This document shows, one piece after another, positions 5,021-5,596 of a stretch of DNA of 5,596 nucleotides. The notes below the pieces were generated by a model that was not told the origin of the DNA, made no database searches, and was given only the letters and a program-made list of their open reading frames with translations. The DNA comes from JBDRMN01 sp043812055 (lineage in GTDB: Bacteria > Patescibacteriota > Gracilibacteria > JAHISY01): NCBI GenBank assembly GCA_043812055.1, contig JBDRMN010000023.1, positions 1 to 5,596 on the forward strand. The letters are read 5' to 3'. The position numbers and the translations under genes were made by a program. Every line of letters begins with the position of its first letter. Within the stretch, counting starts at the first letter, position 1.

Positions 5021-5596
5021 CTAATTGGACGTGCACTTGGTCTCACAGGATCGCCAGGCCGCCGAGTCCCAGCCCGGGTCATCGGGTCCGCCCCAGTCAG
5101 CACAATTTGCGGTACAGCTATTATTGTTACAGCGACGACAATTTACGGAATCCCAAGTGTTTCCGGCACAGGCAGGTCCTCCGGGATCACACTGCTGGCA
5201 GCAGGTCTGCCACGCTGCCGAGTTCCAATTCGAAAATTCGGGACCTCCGTAACTGCTGCAACTCGCCGCACAAACAGAACCTTCGCACTTCCGGCAATTC
5301 ACAGAATCCCACGTACTACCACCGCAGGCGGGGTTTCCGGGATCACATTGATTACAGCAGGTCTGCCACGCAGCCGAGCTCCAATTCGAAAACTCCGGGC
5401 CTCCGTAACTGCTGCAATTTGTTTCCCAATTACAGCCATCGCATTTACGACAATTAGTAGAATCCCACTCATCTCCGGAGCACTCGCAGCTGGGGGGAGC
5501 TTCGCATCTATCTTTACACTCCTGCCAAGCAGCTGGAGTATAGCCGGGATCGTTTGGACGTCCATAATCCAAACAATTGCTTCCCCAGTTGCAGCC
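5021..5596 (-). CDS. Cysteine-rich tandem-repeat protein, C-terminal part, 5' end outside the window
   Basis: The minus frame is open from the right edge to TAG 5021-5023; 191 residues are visible. They form three full repeats and one partial repeat of about 52 residues: 5438-5596 (53 aa), 5282-5437, 5126-5281 and 5024-5125 (34 aa). The unit carries C-x5-C, YGGP, a SAAWQ-type motif, CCxxC, a WDSxNC motif and a closing NCRKC. The repeats hold 8, 8, 8 and 4 cysteines (28 in all), always even, which fits intra-repeat disulfides and an extracytoplasmic location; the signal peptide would lie upstream. An internal TTG at 5572 is not the real start, because the repeat continues past it. No membrane anchor or sorting motif is seen at the C terminus. 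I do not recognise the family. Binding or adhesion is a guess; CxxC metal binding is another. Confidence 0.85.
   Translation of the reverse strand, partial: GCNWGSNCLDYGRPNDPGYTPAAWQECKDRCEAPPSCECSGDEWDSTNCRKCDGCNWETNCSSYGGPEFSNWSSAAWQTCCNQCDPGNPACGGSTWDSVNCRKCEGSVCAASCSSYGGPEFSNWNSAAWQTCCQQCDPGGPACAGNTWDSVNCRRCNNNSCTANCADWGGPDDPGWDSAAWRSCETKCTSN
5126..5437 (-). repeat. 156-bp tandem DNA repeat (two well-conserved adjacent copies)
   Basis: Copies at 5282-5437 and 5126-5281 are exactly 156 bp each with no length difference. Both share exact runs such as GCAGGTCTGCCACGC and CCTCCGTAACTGCTGCAA (plus-strand reading), and many differences fall at third codon positions. The flanking copies (5438-5596 and 5024-5125) are much more diverged. 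This points to recent duplication or gene conversion of the two inner units. Confidence 0.85.

Overview
The window looks bacterial and chromosomal: densely coded in its right half, with moderate GC, the standard genetic code (TGA, TAA and TAG all act as stops) and poor Shine-Dalgarno sequences in front of every gene. The intergenic DNA is full of palindromes, AT-rich direct repeats and degenerate short repeats. Together with short orphan proteins and an isolated purine formyltransferase, this suggests an uncultivated lineage of the candidate phyla radiation (Patescibacteria) type. That placement is an inference from style; no marker gene here fixes it.

Layout. Bases 1-101 hold the C-terminal tail of a probable IS200-type transposase, followed by a perfect hairpin (108-128). 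A gene-free stretch of about 1.1 kb follows (102-1217). It contains a degenerate TTAGG/CCTAA repeat tract (about 240-410), a cluster of eight or more hairpins (440-800) with a near-consensus sigma-70 promoter pointing into it on the minus strand (845-873), an AT-rich spacer, and a nested 77-nt inverted structure (1096-1172). Three plus-strand genes follow: a PurN-like formyltransferase (1218-1784), an unrecognised 107-aa basic protein (1929-2252) and an unrecognised acidic helical 105-aa protein (2471-2788). A 218-bp spacer containing three palindromes and a TATAAT promoter separates the last two. The minus strand then carries recG (4949-2907), convergent with the plus genes, and upstream of it the C-terminal part of a cysteine-rich protein built of 52-residue tandem repeats, which runs off the right edge.

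The genes do not form one pathway. RecG is a housekeeping fork-remodelling helicase. The formyltransferase has no other purine gene beside it. The cysteine-rich repeat protein is probably extracytoplasmic and is separated from recG by a likely terminator. The two items most worth following up are the promoter-driven structured non-coding locus at 440-840 and the cysteine-rich repeat protein, whose cysteines vary in a correlated way between repeats.
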